Origin: JANQPX01 sp039028235
GTDB lineage: Bacteria; Pseudomonadota; Alphaproteobacteria; Geminicoccales; Geminicoccaceae
Direction: 5' to 3'
NCBI GenBank assembly: GCA_039028235.1
Contig: JBCCIN010000086.1
Location: 1-14,066, forward strand
Length of the DNA: 14,066 nucleotides
The translations under genes were made by a program, and so were the position numbers. Each line of letters begins with the position of its first letter. The first letter of the stretch is position 1. The notes beneath the pieces are model-generated. The model worked only from the letters and a program-made list of their open reading frames with translations. It did not search any database and was not told where the DNA came from. Below are positions 6,771-14,066 of this stretch, one piece after another.

Positions 6771-7816
6771 CCACCACGATCGGCAAGACTTCAAACGCAT
6801 ATGGTCGATCTTGGCTATCGAGGCGAGAACGGCGTGAGGCGGTGAAATCACGACGTCTCGCTTGTCGACTCGCTATGTTCCTGACGCTTTTCTTCTTGTC
6901 ACAAACGGTGAGTCCAGCGCTGCTCGTCGGTCCGTTGCAGGCAGCCGGCGACCTGCAGTCCGCGGACAAGGCGTCCTATCTGCAACTGGCCCGCCAGGGC
7001 TGGTCTTACCAGTTGCGCACCACGATGCTGGGACGCGACCTTTCCATTCCCGTCGATATCAATGGGAAGAGACTTTCGGGTGCGTATATCTGCATCGTTG
7101 GAGACAAGCCGCATCCGATAAGCGAGCAAACGATCGACGCGTTTCGCCGCTTGATCGAGCACGTCTTCGACCGGCCGCTCTTGATGCGGTACGCCGGATC
7201 AAGCGCCGAGGGCTGCGGGACGGGGCGGGTCGTCATGCTGAGACTCTACTCCGGCGCTCCTCCCAACCGGGCGCTCTCGGCAGATCTGGATTGGATGAAC
7301 GAGGTTTATGCGCTCGGCCTTCAAAGCAAGAGGGCTTACGCCGCGACGTCGCCGGCGATGGCACAAACGTTCTTCGGCCGCCGCGGTCAGGGAACGCATA
7401 TCATGGTTCAGCAGCCTCAGTGGCGTCATGTGGGAGCGCTGGAGGAGCGTTTCTTTCGCTCGATTCTGATTGAGGAACTCTACCAGTCCTTCTCCTTCGG
7501 CATGGATGTGTTGCTGTTCGATCGGACCTTGCCATTCCTTTCGAAACTGCAGGAGAAGCCGATGAACCTGCACCGTCTTCCGTGGAACTCGAAGGCGTTT
7601 ATGCAGGCGCTTCTCAATGCCAGCCCCGCCGGACTTTGCGCCTTCGATGTCTTCATGCTTCATGCCGTCGCCCGGTCTTCGGCGGACCAGACCAACGAAC
7701 CGGCGTTCATCGACTTCATTGAGGCGGAATACGACACCTTGATCGCCGTCGCCGGAGAAACACTGAGAAGCCCATCCCTGACAAGTCTCCTTGATCCCAC
7801 ATGTGTGGGCGAATAG
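6767..7816 (+). CDS. Exported DUF2927-like protein
   Basis: A protein of 349 residues from the GTG at 6767. A hydrophobic stretch at about 37-57 (MFLTLFFLSQTVSPALLVG) after a basic region looks like a signal peptide or anchor, so the mature part should be periplasmic. Start codons at 6842 (GTG) or 6875 (ATG) would give a more usual signal-peptide length, and the true start is uncertain. The segment from about 229 to 300, with FFRSILIEELYQSFSFGMD, FDRTLPFLSKLQ and the later AGLCAFDVFMLHAV, resembles the DUF2927 family pattern (an E-E-L-x-Q helix, then a conserved aspartate helix). Function of that family is unknown to me. I see no HExxH or other catalytic motif. Cysteines at 109, 150 and 291 could form a disulfide. 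Its place between pqqE and moxR suggests a periplasmic partner in quinoprotein maturation, which is inference. Confidence 0.7.
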   Translation: MTTTIGKTSNAYGRSWLSRRERREAVKSRRLACRLAMFLTLFFLSQTVSPALLVGPLQAAGDLQSADKASYLQLARQGWSYQLRTTMLGRDLSIPVDINGKRLSGAYICIVGDKPHPISEQTIDAFRRLIEHVFDRPLLMRYAGSSAEGCGTGRVVMLRLYSGAPPNRALSADLDWMNEVYALGLQSKRAYAATSPAMAQTFFGRRGQGTHIMVQQPQWRHVGALEERFFRSILIEELYQSFSFGMDVLLFDRTLPFLSKLQEKPMNLHRLPWNSKAFMQALLNASPAGLCAFDVFMLHAVARSSADQTNEPAFIDFIEAEYDTLIAVAGETLRSPSLTSLLDPTCVGE

Positions 7817-7877
7817 CCGAGCCGGGAGCGGCGGGGCAGACCATTGGCGGTGTTTGCGGCGGTCAGGTCCGGGTGTA

Positions 7878-7892
7878 AGCTTGAGCCAAGCT
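7878..7892. promoter_or_regulatory. Inverted repeat upstream of moxR
   Basis: AGCTTG-AGC-CAAGCT is a perfect six-base inverted repeat with a three-base spacer, in the 120-base gap between the DUF2927-like gene and the MoxR gene. No T run follows, so it is not a terminator. It could be an operator for the MoxR operon. The moxR ribosome site GGGAGA (7927-7932) lies 35 bases further on. Confidence 0.3.
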
Positions 7893-7936
7893 GCAAGGAG
7901 TAAGCGGCAGACGTCAGCAAGTGGTCGGGAGACAGG

Positions 7937-8893
7937 ATGGATCAGCGGACCGGAGGCTCGCATGGGAGCATAGCGGCGCTTAAGGATCAGTTGCGCCTAG
8001 GCCTGGTTGGCCATGAGAACTTTATCGAACGTCTGCTGATCGCGGCCCTGTCGGGTGGACATATGCTCGTCGAGGGGGCGCCGGGTCTTGCAAAGACAAG
8101 GGCGGCCAAATGGCTCTCGGACGCCGTTGAGGGAAGCTTCGCCAGGATCCAGTGCACGCCTGACCTGATGCCGTCGGACCTTACGGGAACGTCCGTGTTT
8201 CGGCCGCAGGATGGACACTTCGAGTTCGCGCCAGGGCCGGTCTTCCATAACCTTGTGCTGGTGGATGAAATCAATCGGGCGCCGCCCAAGGTGCAATCAG
8301 CGCTGCTTGAGGCCATGGCGGAAAGTCAGGTGACGGTCGGCAATGAGACCCACGCGCTACCCGATCCGTTTCTCGTCGTCGCGACACAGAACCCGATCGA
8401 GCATGACGGAACGTTTCCGCTGCCCGAAGCGCAGCTTGACCGGTTTCTTCTGCATGTCGTCCTGTCTCTGCCTGATGCCGAAACCGAGCGAAAGATTCTC
8501 GATCTGGTGGAAGCGGAGACGCAGGAGGGTACTCCACCCCATCGAACGGTGACGCTGGATGAGCTGGCTGAGATGCGGACAGCGGTGCGGACCGTGCATC
8601 TTTCGCCTGAGCTCAGGGACTATATCGTGCGGCTGGTGATGGCGACGCGAACGGGGACGTATGCGGATGAGATCGAGCACGCGGTGTCGCCGCGCGGCTC
8701 GCTCGCGCTTGCAGCGGCGGCGAAGGCCAGGGCCTATCTGCATGGGCGCGACTATGCGACACCGGAGGATGTAGCGTCCCTGGCAGTAGACGCCCTGCCC
8801 CATCGGATGGTGCTAACCTGGCGGAGTGTCGCCGAGGGGCGCACAGCGCGGGCGCTCGTCGCCGATGTGCTTGAGGAGGTCGAGCCGCTTTGA
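7937..8893 (+). CDS. MoxR-family AAA+ ATPase (MxaR-like)
   Basis: A 318-residue AAA+ ATPase of the MoxR class, cytoplasmic, which would use ATP to drive maturation of a partner protein complex. Walker A GAPGLAKT is at 47-54 and Walker B LVLVDE at 106-111, followed by INRAPPKVQSALLEAM, the signature MoxR helix. Sensor 1 is ATQNP (149-153) and the arginine-finger region LPEAQLDRF (162-170). The C-terminal lid contains SPRGSLAL. The ATG at 7937 has GGGAGA four bases upstream. It is the first gene of seven that overlap by 1-8 bases. In methylotrophs the equivalent MxaR acts with MxaS, MxaC and MxaL in metal insertion into methanol dehydrogenase. Here no dehydrogenase is visible, so I leave the symbol blank. 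Confidence 0.95.
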   Translation: MDQRTGGSHGSIAALKDQLRLGLVGHENFIERLLIAALSGGHMLVEGAPGLAKTRAAKWLSDAVEGSFARIQCTPDLMPSDLTGTSVFRPQDGHFEFAPGPVFHNLVLVDEINRAPPKVQSALLEAMAESQVTVGNETHALPDPFLVVATQNPIEHDGTFPLPEAQLDRFLLHVVLSLPDAETERKILDLVEAETQEGTPPHRTVTLDELAEMRTAVRTVHLSPELRDYIVRLVMATRTGTYADEIEHAVSPRGSLALAAAAKARAYLHGRDYATPEDVASLAVDALPHRMVLTWRSVAEGRTARALVADVLEEVEPL

Positions 8894-9801
8894 GTGTCGC
8901 GGCGCTGGAGGCGCCCGGCGTCACGCTCAGCGCCAACCATCTGATCTCGCTTCGACATGTGGCGCTGGCATCCGAGACATCGGCGGTGCTGGCGGCCTTG
9001 CCCGGCGGTTTCGCCACGCGGCGAAAGGGGCGCGGCCTCGAAGTCGCGGATGTGCGCGAATATGTGCGCGGCGATGACCTCAGGCATTTGGACCGCGGTG
9101 CGACGGCGCGAACGGGGCGACTGCATGTGCGGCAGTTCCTGGAGGATCGGGATCGGATCCTGCTGCTCATCGCGGACTTTCGGCCCTCGATGTTCTGGGG
9201 GATTAGCCGAGCCTTCCGGTCGGTTGCGGCGGCGGAGGCGCTGGCGCTCATCGGCTGGACCGTGGTTGAGCGCGGCGGGCGCGTGGGCCTGCTGGCGCTG
9301 ACGCCGGACCAGCCGGTGATCGCGGCGCCGCGTGGCCGGGTGCGGGGCATGCTCGATGTGATCGGCGGGCTGGTCGAAGCGCATCACACCGGGCTCGGGC
9401 TGATGGCGGCGCGTGCCCATGGCGAGGAGCAGGCACTCGATGGAGCGATGGCGCAGGCGGAGCGGCTGGCGCCGGCCGGGGCGGAAGTCATTCTCGCGTC
9501 GGGGTTCGACAAGCCGGGCCAGGCACTGGGCGACAGGCTGGGCCGACTGGCCAGTCGACGCACACCCAGGCTCCTCCTGATCACCGATGCCGAGAGCGAG
9601 CGTCTGCCCGACGGCCATTATCCGATCAGCCTGCCTGACGGTCGGCGAGCGCGGGTCTATCTCGGACGTGGGCAGGCTCGAAAGACCGGCGGCGATGACC
9701 GAATAGCGGGCTGGCCTGTCCTCAGGCTCGATGCAGGTGACCCGGTTAGGGAAACGGCAGGGCGGATTGCGGAGGCGTTCAGAACGGAGGGCTTGCCGTG
9801 A
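8890..9801 (+). CDS. DUF58 protein (MxaS-like), MoxR partner
   Basis: A 303-residue DUF58 protein. Members are regularly encoded after MoxR ATPases and contain a degenerate VWA-like fold thought to contact the ATPase. The hallmark block is present: RRKGRGLEVADVREYVRGDD (44-63), then RHLDRGATARTGRLHVRQF, then LLLIADFRPSMFWG. In most DUF58 proteins the second block reads IDW before the ATART part; here Arg69 replaces the tryptophan. The N-terminal membrane segments of many long DUF58 proteins are absent, as expected for the short MxaS-like branch, so it is probably cytoplasmic. The start is a TTG that overlaps the moxR stop by four bases; no in-frame ATG lies near. The stop overlaps the following GTG. 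Confidence 0.92.
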   Translation: MSVAALEAPGVTLSANHLISLRHVALASETSAVLAALPGGFATRRKGRGLEVADVREYVRGDDLRHLDRGATARTGRLHVRQFLEDRDRILLLIADFRPSMFWGISRAFRSVAAAEALALIGWTVVERGGRVGLLALTPDQPVIAAPRGRVRGMLDVIGGLVEAHHTGLGLMAARAHGEEQALDGAMAQAERLAPAGAEVILASGFDKPGQALGDRLGRLASRRTPRLLLITDAESERLPDGHYPISLPDGRRARVYLGRGQARKTGGDDRIAGWPVLRLDAGDPVRETAGRIAEAFRTEGLP

Positions 9802-10169
9802 CGGACCGAGCGCTTAGCGAAGAGGCGATGCTCCAAGCGCTCAGCGATATCCGCCTGCCTGCGGAAGCGGCCGGCGGCGCGTTCGGCGACATGGCCGCGG
9901 CTGTCGCGATGGCCGGTATCCTGGCACTGCTCGTTGGCGGTGTGATCCGGCTGATGAGCCGAAAGCGGAAAAGGCGACAGGCGCCGAGCCTGGCAAGCAT
10001 TCTTGAAGCACTTCAGGACAAGCCCGAAGCGGAGCGGCGCGTAGCGCTGTTGCACATCCTGAAAGCGCAGGCGCCGGAGCGGTTCGAGGCGTTGCGTCCC
10101 GGCCTTTATCGACGCGTCGCCGGAGACGACGTCGACAAGCTGGAGGCGGAGGTGCGGGCGCTTGTTTGA
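9798..10169 (+). CDS. Small DUF4381-like membrane protein
   Basis: A 123-residue protein with one membrane helix (about 32-53) followed by a strongly basic RKRKRR stretch, so the C-terminal half should be cytoplasmic. The opening ALSDIRLPAEA (about 14-24) resembles the DIxLP motif at the start of DUF4381 proteins, which occur at exactly this place in Bat-type operons, between DUF58 and VWA genes. It is shorter than the usual DUF4381 protein of roughly 150-170 residues and lacks the tryptophan-rich segment before the helix. The GTG start overlaps the upstream stop (GTGA), and the end overlaps the next TTG start by eight bases. It occupies the slot of mxaA in mxaRSACKL but is far too short to be a normal MxaA. 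Confidence 0.75.
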   Translation: MTDRALSEEAMLQALSDIRLPAEAAGGAFGDMAAAVAMAGILALLVGGVIRLMSRKRKRRQAPSLASILEALQDKPEAERRVALLHILKAQAPERFEALRPGLYRRVAGDDVDKLEAEVRALV

Positions 10170-11121
10170 GCTTTCGAGCCCCTTGGCGCTCCTCCTTCTG
10201 CCGCTGCCGTTCCTTGCGGCCTATCTGCTTCGCCCCTTGCCGGTGGATCGGAGCGCGCTGACCGTACCTGAGCGCATTGGCGACGCAATGATGCAATCCG
10301 CCCTTGGCGGCTCAGCCAGGCGGCAGGCTCGACTCCGGCAGGCCATGCTCTGGGTGACGTGGGGACTCCTGGTGCTCGCCATTGCGGGACCGCGCACCGT
10401 AGCGCCGGTCTCCGCCTTGAAGATCAGCGGGCGGGATCTCGCGATCGTCCTCGATCTTTCCGGGTCGATGGTGCGGGATGATTTTCATCTCGATGGTGCA
10501 AAGGCGACGCGGATCGAAGCCGTGACCAGGGTCGGGGCCGAGTTCGCCCGGCGCCGGGCCGGCGATCGCGTGGCGCTGATCGTCTTCGGATCGGAAGCCT
10601 ATTACGCAGCACCCTTTTCCTTTGACGTCGAAGCCATCGCCAAGCGCATCGAAGGGCTGACGATCGGCATATCAGGACGGGCCACGAACATCTCCGATGG
10701 GCTGGGGCTGGCGCTAAAACGCATGGCGACATCCGAGGCGGCATCGAAGGTGGCCATCCTATTGTCGGATGGCGCCAACAATGCGGGTGCTACCGATCCG
10801 CTCGGCGTTGCGGGCCTGGCGTCGGAGATCGGGGTTCGGGTGCACACGATCGCGCTCGGACCGAAGGATATGGCGACGGCGGAGCCGGGCGAGCGTGGCG
10901 TGGTCGACACCGAGACGCTTGGTGCGATCGCCGAGATTTCCGGCGGCGAAACCTTCCGGGTCCGAACAACGGAGGATCTGATCGCCGTTGCCGAAGCGCT
11001 GGACAGGCTCGAGGCGACCGATGGGGATGGGCTCGCCGCCGAAGTGTTTCATGAATATTGGGTCTGGCCAGCAGCGCTCGCCGCATTGCTCGTCCTTGGT
11101 CTTGCTTGGCGGGAAGCGTGA
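10162..11121 (+). CDS. Membrane VWA protein (BatA/MxaC-like)
   Basis: A 319-residue von Willebrand factor A protein. Two N-terminal helices (about 6-23 and 61-78) and one C-terminal helix (about 299-316) leave the VWA domain (about 92-280) exposed to one side, most likely the periplasm in the BatA model. The metal-ion-dependent adhesion site (MIDAS) looks complete: Asp98, Ser100 and Ser102 in DLSGSM, Thr175 in GRATNISDG, and Asp203 in LSDGANN. Such domains bind a divalent cation and a protein partner, fitting a chaperone that handles a metal-containing enzyme. The TTG start overlaps the previous stop by eight bases and is chosen because the first helix begins there. The stop overlaps the next ATG by one base. 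Confidence 0.93.
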   Translation: MFELSSPLALLLLPLPFLAAYLLRPLPVDRSALTVPERIGDAMMQSALGGSARRQARLRQAMLWVTWGLLVLAIAGPRTVAPVSALKISGRDLAIVLDLSGSMVRDDFHLDGAKATRIEAVTRVGAEFARRRAGDRVALIVFGSEAYYAAPFSFDVEAIAKRIEGLTIGISGRATNISDGLGLALKRMATSEAASKVAILLSDGANNAGATDPLGVAGLASEIGVRVHTIALGPKDMATAEPGERGVVDTETLGAIAEISGGETFRVRTTEDLIAVAEALDRLEATDGDGLAAEVFHEYWVWPAALAALLVLGLAWREA

Positions 11122-12023
11122 TGGCTGGCCTCGAGGTCACGCTGCTTAGGCCGTTCTGGCTTCTTGCATTGCTGCCGCTAGCGATGGCCGGATGGTGGTT
11201 CGTGACGCGCCTTGGAACGCTTGGCGCCTGGCGGGAGGCGGCGAAGCCTGAGCTCCTGCGTGCGCTGGCCGAACTCGGCTGGGTGGAGACGCGCGTCAGT
11301 CTGCGGCCTCGGCTGGTGTCGCTTTCGGCGGCAGCGATCATCATCTTGGCCCTTGCAGGTCTTGCATTGGAACGACGCGACAGCCTGTCCTATAGGAACC
11401 TCGATGGCGTGCTGCTGCTGGTCGATGTCTCGAAGAGCGTCACCGAGGATCGACGCTGGCCGCAACTGCAGGCGATGGCGCAGTTCGCCATCGCGTCGCT
11501 CGGCAGTCGTCCCGGCGGTCTGATCGTCTATGCCGGCGACAGCTATGCTGCGACCGATTTGACGGTCGATCACGTGCAGCTTGGCCAGACCGTTTCGCTG
11601 ATCGATCAGGAAACCGTGCCTGATCCGGGCTCGCGCCCTGAAAGCGCTCTGGTCATGGCATCGGACGTCTTGCGACGTGCGGGAACCGTGGCGGGCGATG
11701 TCATCCTGATGAGCGATGGCGCCGGTTTCGGACCCGAATCGCTTGCAGGAGCGGAGGATCTTGCCGATCAAGGCGTTCGTCTTTCCCTGGTCTCGCTGAA
11801 TGATGATGTGCCGCCGCAATTGATCAGCCATGCCACGATCGGTGGCGGGCTTGTTTTCACGACGGATCAGACAGATGCGTTGACGGCATGGCTCCGAGAC
11901 GACGCGCGAACCCGGCTCGAGCGCCAGGACTATCCGTTGCTGTTCTGGAGGGACTACGGGCGGTTCCTCCTGGTCCTAGCGCTGATACCCTTGCTGATGC
12001 TGTTCCGAAGGCAGGCGGCATGA
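11121..12023 (+). CDS. Second membrane VWA protein (BatB/MxaL-like)
   Basis: A 300-residue VWA protein with the same architecture as its neighbour: two N-terminal helices (about 10-28 and 66-83), a VWA domain (about 95-270) and a C-terminal helix (FLLVLALIPLLMLF). MIDAS residues Asp102, Ser104 and Ser106 are in DVSKSV, and Asp199 is in MSDGAGFG. The position normally holding threonine appears to be serine (Ser171 in PGSRPESAL), so metal binding may be altered. The ATG at 11121 forms a TGATG junction with the upstream gene. Earlier in-frame starts inside that gene would add a non-family extension and are rejected. Together the two VWA proteins probably form a heteromeric membrane platform. Confidence 0.92.
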   Translation: MAGLEVTLLRPFWLLALLPLAMAGWWFVTRLGTLGAWREAAKPELLRALAELGWVETRVSLRPRLVSLSAAAIIILALAGLALERRDSLSYRNLDGVLLLVDVSKSVTEDRRWPQLQAMAQFAIASLGSRPGGLIVYAGDSYAATDLTVDHVQLGQTVSLIDQETVPDPGSRPESALVMASDVLRRAGTVAGDVILMSDGAGFGPESLAGAEDLADQGVRLSLVSLNDDVPPQLISHATIGGGLVFTTDQTDALTAWLRDDARTRLERQDYPLLFWRDYGRFLLVLALIPLLMLFRRQAA

Positions 12024-12694
12024 GGGTGATCGCTGTCATGACGCTGGCCGCACTGGTGCTGGCAGCCGCATCAGGCGGTGCAGCGCCTTTTGGGCGGGTG
12101 TTGCTGTCGCTCGGGCTGCCGGGCCTTGCGGCAACGCTGTTCGACGATCCCGGCTGGCGCGGCGTGGCGCATTTTCGCGCAGGCGACATGGTGCTCGCAG
12201 GGGACGCCTTTCGCGAGGCCAAGTCACACTACAACCTTGGCAATGCGGAAGCCCATCGCGGCGCCTATGCGGCGGCGCTGGAAGCTTATGACATCGCGAT
12301 GGTGAAGGGCGATGCGGAAGCGCGTGCGAACTTCGATCTCGTCGCTTTCTTCTATGGCGGGTTGGCCATTGACCCGGACGCCCTCGGTCTCTTCCCCGAA
12401 CGGAAGAGCGGCCCGACCGCCGAAAGCTTCATTGCCGAGGGGGACGGGCGTGCCGCCGGGACAGGCGATGGCGTGACCAATGCCAACACGATGCTCGGCC
12501 TCGCCCAGCTCGACAGCCACGGCCGGCTGGGCGTGCGCCGGGTTTTTGACGACAGGTTCATGGTCGCCGACGAGCGCTGGCTGCGTCAGCTCGCGGATGT
12601 GCCGGGTGACTACCTCAAAGCGAGGATCGCACATGAAGCGAAGTTGCGGGCGAAGCTCGGCTTGACCCCGCCAGAGCCCGAGGATCCGCGATGA
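12020..12694 (+). CDS. Secreted/anchored TPR protein (BatC/MxaK-like)
   Basis: A 224-residue protein with an N-terminal hydrophobic segment (about 3-19) acting as signal or anchor. One tetratricopeptide unit is clear: SHYNLGNAEAHRGAYAAALE (69-88), continuing into AYDIAMVKGDAEARANF (89-105), with a weaker one before it. This is the BatC pattern in which a TPR follows a membrane segment. The end, ERWLRQLADVPGDYLKARIA (near 190-210), resembles the last motif of BatB/C fusions. The middle part is low in recognisable motifs. The ATG at 12020 overlaps the second VWA stop by four bases; a longer frame from 11888 lies inside that gene and is rejected. Likely role: periplasmic scaffold that contacts the VWA proteins. 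Confidence 0.85.
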   Translation: MRVIAVMTLAALVLAAASGGAAPFGRVLLSLGLPGLAATLFDDPGWRGVAHFRAGDMVLAGDAFREAKSHYNLGNAEAHRGAYAAALEAYDIAMVKGDAEARANFDLVAFFYGGLAIDPDALGLFPERKSGPTAESFIAEGDGRAAGTGDGVTNANTMLGLAQLDSHGRLGVRRVFDDRFMVADERWLRQLADVPGDYLKARIAHEAKLRAKLGLTPPEPEDPR

Positions 12695-13956
12695 GGTGGC
12701 TCCTGATCACGCTCTTGTCGATGATGCTGATCAGCCATGAGGCGCCTGCACAATCGAGCAGCGTGCAGCCGGGCGAGGTGAGCCTGAGCGTCGAGGTGGA
12801 CGCCGCCGAGGGGCAAGCACCCTTCACCCAGGAGATGGTCCTGATCACGATCAAGGGACTGTATCGCCGGCACATCACACGCGAGGCCCTGGAACAGCCG
12901 GATTTCGAGGGGTTCAACTGGGCGCAGCTTGGCCCGGACAAATGGACCGACGAGCGGATCGATGGAAAAAACTACAAGATCTTCGAGCGGCGAATGGCCG
13001 TCTATCCCCGTCGGCCAGGGCCACTGACCATTGGCGCGTTCACGCATCGGCTGACATTGACGGATGAAGGTGACGGCTGGTTCGAACATAAGGTGATGTC
13101 GGAGCCCGTCACGATCGAGGTCGCCCCGGCACCGGATACCGGCGATTGGTGGTTCCCGGTTAGCGCCCTTCGAGTCTCGGATGAATGGTCGAATGCGCCG
13201 GCGCGCCTTAAGCCTGGCGAGGGTGTGCTTCGGGTCATAAGGCTCGAAGCGCTTGGCGTGACGCCCGAGATGATACCGCCCATGCCTGAGCTGACCTCGC
13301 CATCGGCCTTGATCTTTCCGCATCCGGAAAAACGCCTGGTCGAGCTGTCGCCGGCAGGACCCATCACCTATGCGTTCTGGCGCTGGACGATTCGGCCGAC
13401 CAACAACACCTCGGCAATTGTCGAACCCCTGGCGTTCTCCTATTTCGACACAACCCTTCGAGAGCATCGAGCCGTCTCCATCTCCGCGCAGAGGGTCGCG
13501 TATAGCGAATCTACCGCCGATGCAGAGTTCGTTGCAGACCAGCCTCCCAAGCCTGCCCGTTTGCCTGCCTGGCCAGAGGGCCTGGCTGCGGCGGCGCTTT
13601 TGCTCGGCGTGATCTGGTCAGCGCTGCGCGGGCGACGGCTGACCTTTCGGCATGCGACGCCTGCTTCTTCCTGGCTGGATCCTATCGCGCTGCGCCTGCG
13701 TGTCGCCGCATGGCGAGACGACGCCAGTGGGGTGCGACGGACGGCAAAGGCGATCATGGCGAGAGACGGCGTGGCGCACTATCCTCATCGGCAGGACGCC
13801 TTGGCTTGGCTCGATGAAATGATCTTCGGACCGCGCGGCGACAGACCTGAGCTTAAGGGTTTTGCACGGAAATTCTTAAGAAGCACTCCGGTTGCATCGA
13901 TCCGACCAAAGCGGTCAGCATGGTTTGGAAGAATTGACGCAAGATCAAAGAGCTAG
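12691..13956 (+). CDS. BatD-like periplasmic protein with membrane anchor
   Basis: A 421-residue protein with a signal peptide (about 1-20, probable cleavage after HEAPA). A beta-rich periplasmic part follows that begins with VSLSVEVDAAEGQAPFTQEM, the typical opening of BatD (oxygen-tolerance) proteins. Next come FERRMAVYPRRPGPLTIGAF and a single membrane helix at about 297-314, with a cytoplasmic tail of about 105 residues. BatD proteins are the last member of Bat operons and are thought to contact clients with their Ig-like domains. It overlaps the TPR gene by four bases and ends the seven-gene unit; no further gene begins in the remaining 110 bases. In mxa clusters MxaA may fill a similar role, but I cannot establish that homology by eye. 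Confidence 0.88.
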   Translation: MRWLLITLLSMMLISHEAPAQSSSVQPGEVSLSVEVDAAEGQAPFTQEMVLITIKGLYRRHITREALEQPDFEGFNWAQLGPDKWTDERIDGKNYKIFERRMAVYPRRPGPLTIGAFTHRLTLTDEGDGWFEHKVMSEPVTIEVAPAPDTGDWWFPVSALRVSDEWSNAPARLKPGEGVLRVIRLEALGVTPEMIPPMPELTSPSALIFPHPEKRLVELSPAGPITYAFWRWTIRPTNNTSAIVEPLAFSYFDTTLREHRAVSISAQRVAYSESTADAEFVADQPPKPARLPAWPEGLAAAALLLGVIWSALRGRRLTFRHATPASSWLDPIALRLRVAAWRDDASGVRRTAKAIMARDGVAHYPHRQDALAWLDEMIFGPRGDRPELKGFARKFLRSTPVASIRPKRSAWFGRIDARSKS

Positions 13957-14031
13957 CGCAGTATCTCCTGCATCGAACCTATTCGCCGCTGCATTAGAAC
14001 CCTAGGAATCGTGGCTCGCATGTTTTGGCTG

Positions 14032-14046
14032 CAAGAGAAGCTCTTG
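14032..14046. promoter_or_regulatory. Inverted repeat downstream of the batD-like gene
   Basis: CAAGAG-AAG-CTCTTG is a perfect six-base inverted repeat with a three-base spacer, 75 bases after the last stop codon. No T run follows it within the window, so an intrinsic terminator is not supported. It could be an operator for a gene that starts beyond the window edge. Confidence 0.3.
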
Positions 14047-14066
14047 ATCGAAACAAACCACGATGA

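Noticed and set aside
6767..6875. Twin-arginine signal in the exported protein (SRRERREAVK)
   Set aside because: The arginine pair is not followed by the F-L-K type consensus, so a Tat signal is not supported.
8752..9618. Minus-strand frame of 288 codons
   Set aside because: It is antisense to the DUF58 gene and the moxR end, rich in Arg, Pro and Ala, with no recognisable domain.
12610..13467. Minus-strand frame of 285 codons
   Set aside because: It is antisense to the BatD-like gene and shows no domain; treated as a shadow.
7937..13956. Naming the operon mxaRSACKL outright
   Set aside because: Gene types partly match, but the 123-residue third gene is not a normal MxaA, the last gene is BatD-like, and no mxaF, mxaG, mxaI or mxaJ is present; the names would claim too much.
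14032..14046. Terminator after the last gene
   Set aside because: The hairpin is short and no T run follows it.
1..14066. tRNA, rRNA, CRISPR array or complete insertion sequence
   Set aside because: No cloverleaf, repeat-spacer pattern, transposase or paired terminal inverted repeats could be seen.

Overview
The window is GC-rich DNA with alphaproteobacterial character, probably from a methylotrophic or alcohol-oxidising member of the Hyphomicrobiales. That assignment rests on protein resemblance and gene order only. All recognisable genes lie on the + strand. From about 1436 onward they are tightly packed, and most neighbours share 1, 4 or 8 bases.

Layout. (1) Bases 1-1435 hold no intact gene. 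The first ~330 bases are homopolymer- and purine-rich and look like a contig edge. Around 724-1080 is a decayed fragment resembling the conjugative signal peptidase TraF. A perfect 14-base palindrome lies at 1099-1112. (2) 1436-3732: an overlapping sensor histidine kinase and OmpR-type response regulator. (3) 3834-6649: a complete-order pqqABCDE operon for pyrroloquinoline quinone (PQQ). Its PqqB is only 190 residues and appears to lack the central ~110 residues that carry the metal-binding motif. (4) 6767-7816: an exported protein with DUF2927-like features. (5) 7937-13956: seven overlapping genes of the MoxR/Bat type: MoxR AAA+ ATPase, DUF58 protein, small DUF4381-like membrane protein, two membrane-anchored von Willebrand factor A (VWA) proteins, a TPR protein and a BatD-like protein. 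(6) A 110-base tail with one short inverted repeat.

How the genes may work together. pqqABCDE makes the cofactor of periplasmic quinoprotein dehydrogenases. MoxR-DUF58-VWA-VWA-TPR sets resemble mxaRSACKL, which is known in methylotrophs to be needed for metal insertion into methanol dehydrogenase. I infer that the window encodes cofactor supply plus a membrane chaperone machine that matures a PQQ-dependent dehydrogenase encoded elsewhere. The secreted DUF2927-like protein would be a possible extra periplasmic part, and the two-component system a candidate controller. No dehydrogenase gene (mxaF, xoxF, exaA) is in the window, so the client is unknown. The most unusual points are the shortened PqqB and the direct coupling of PQQ synthesis with a MoxR/VWA operon.
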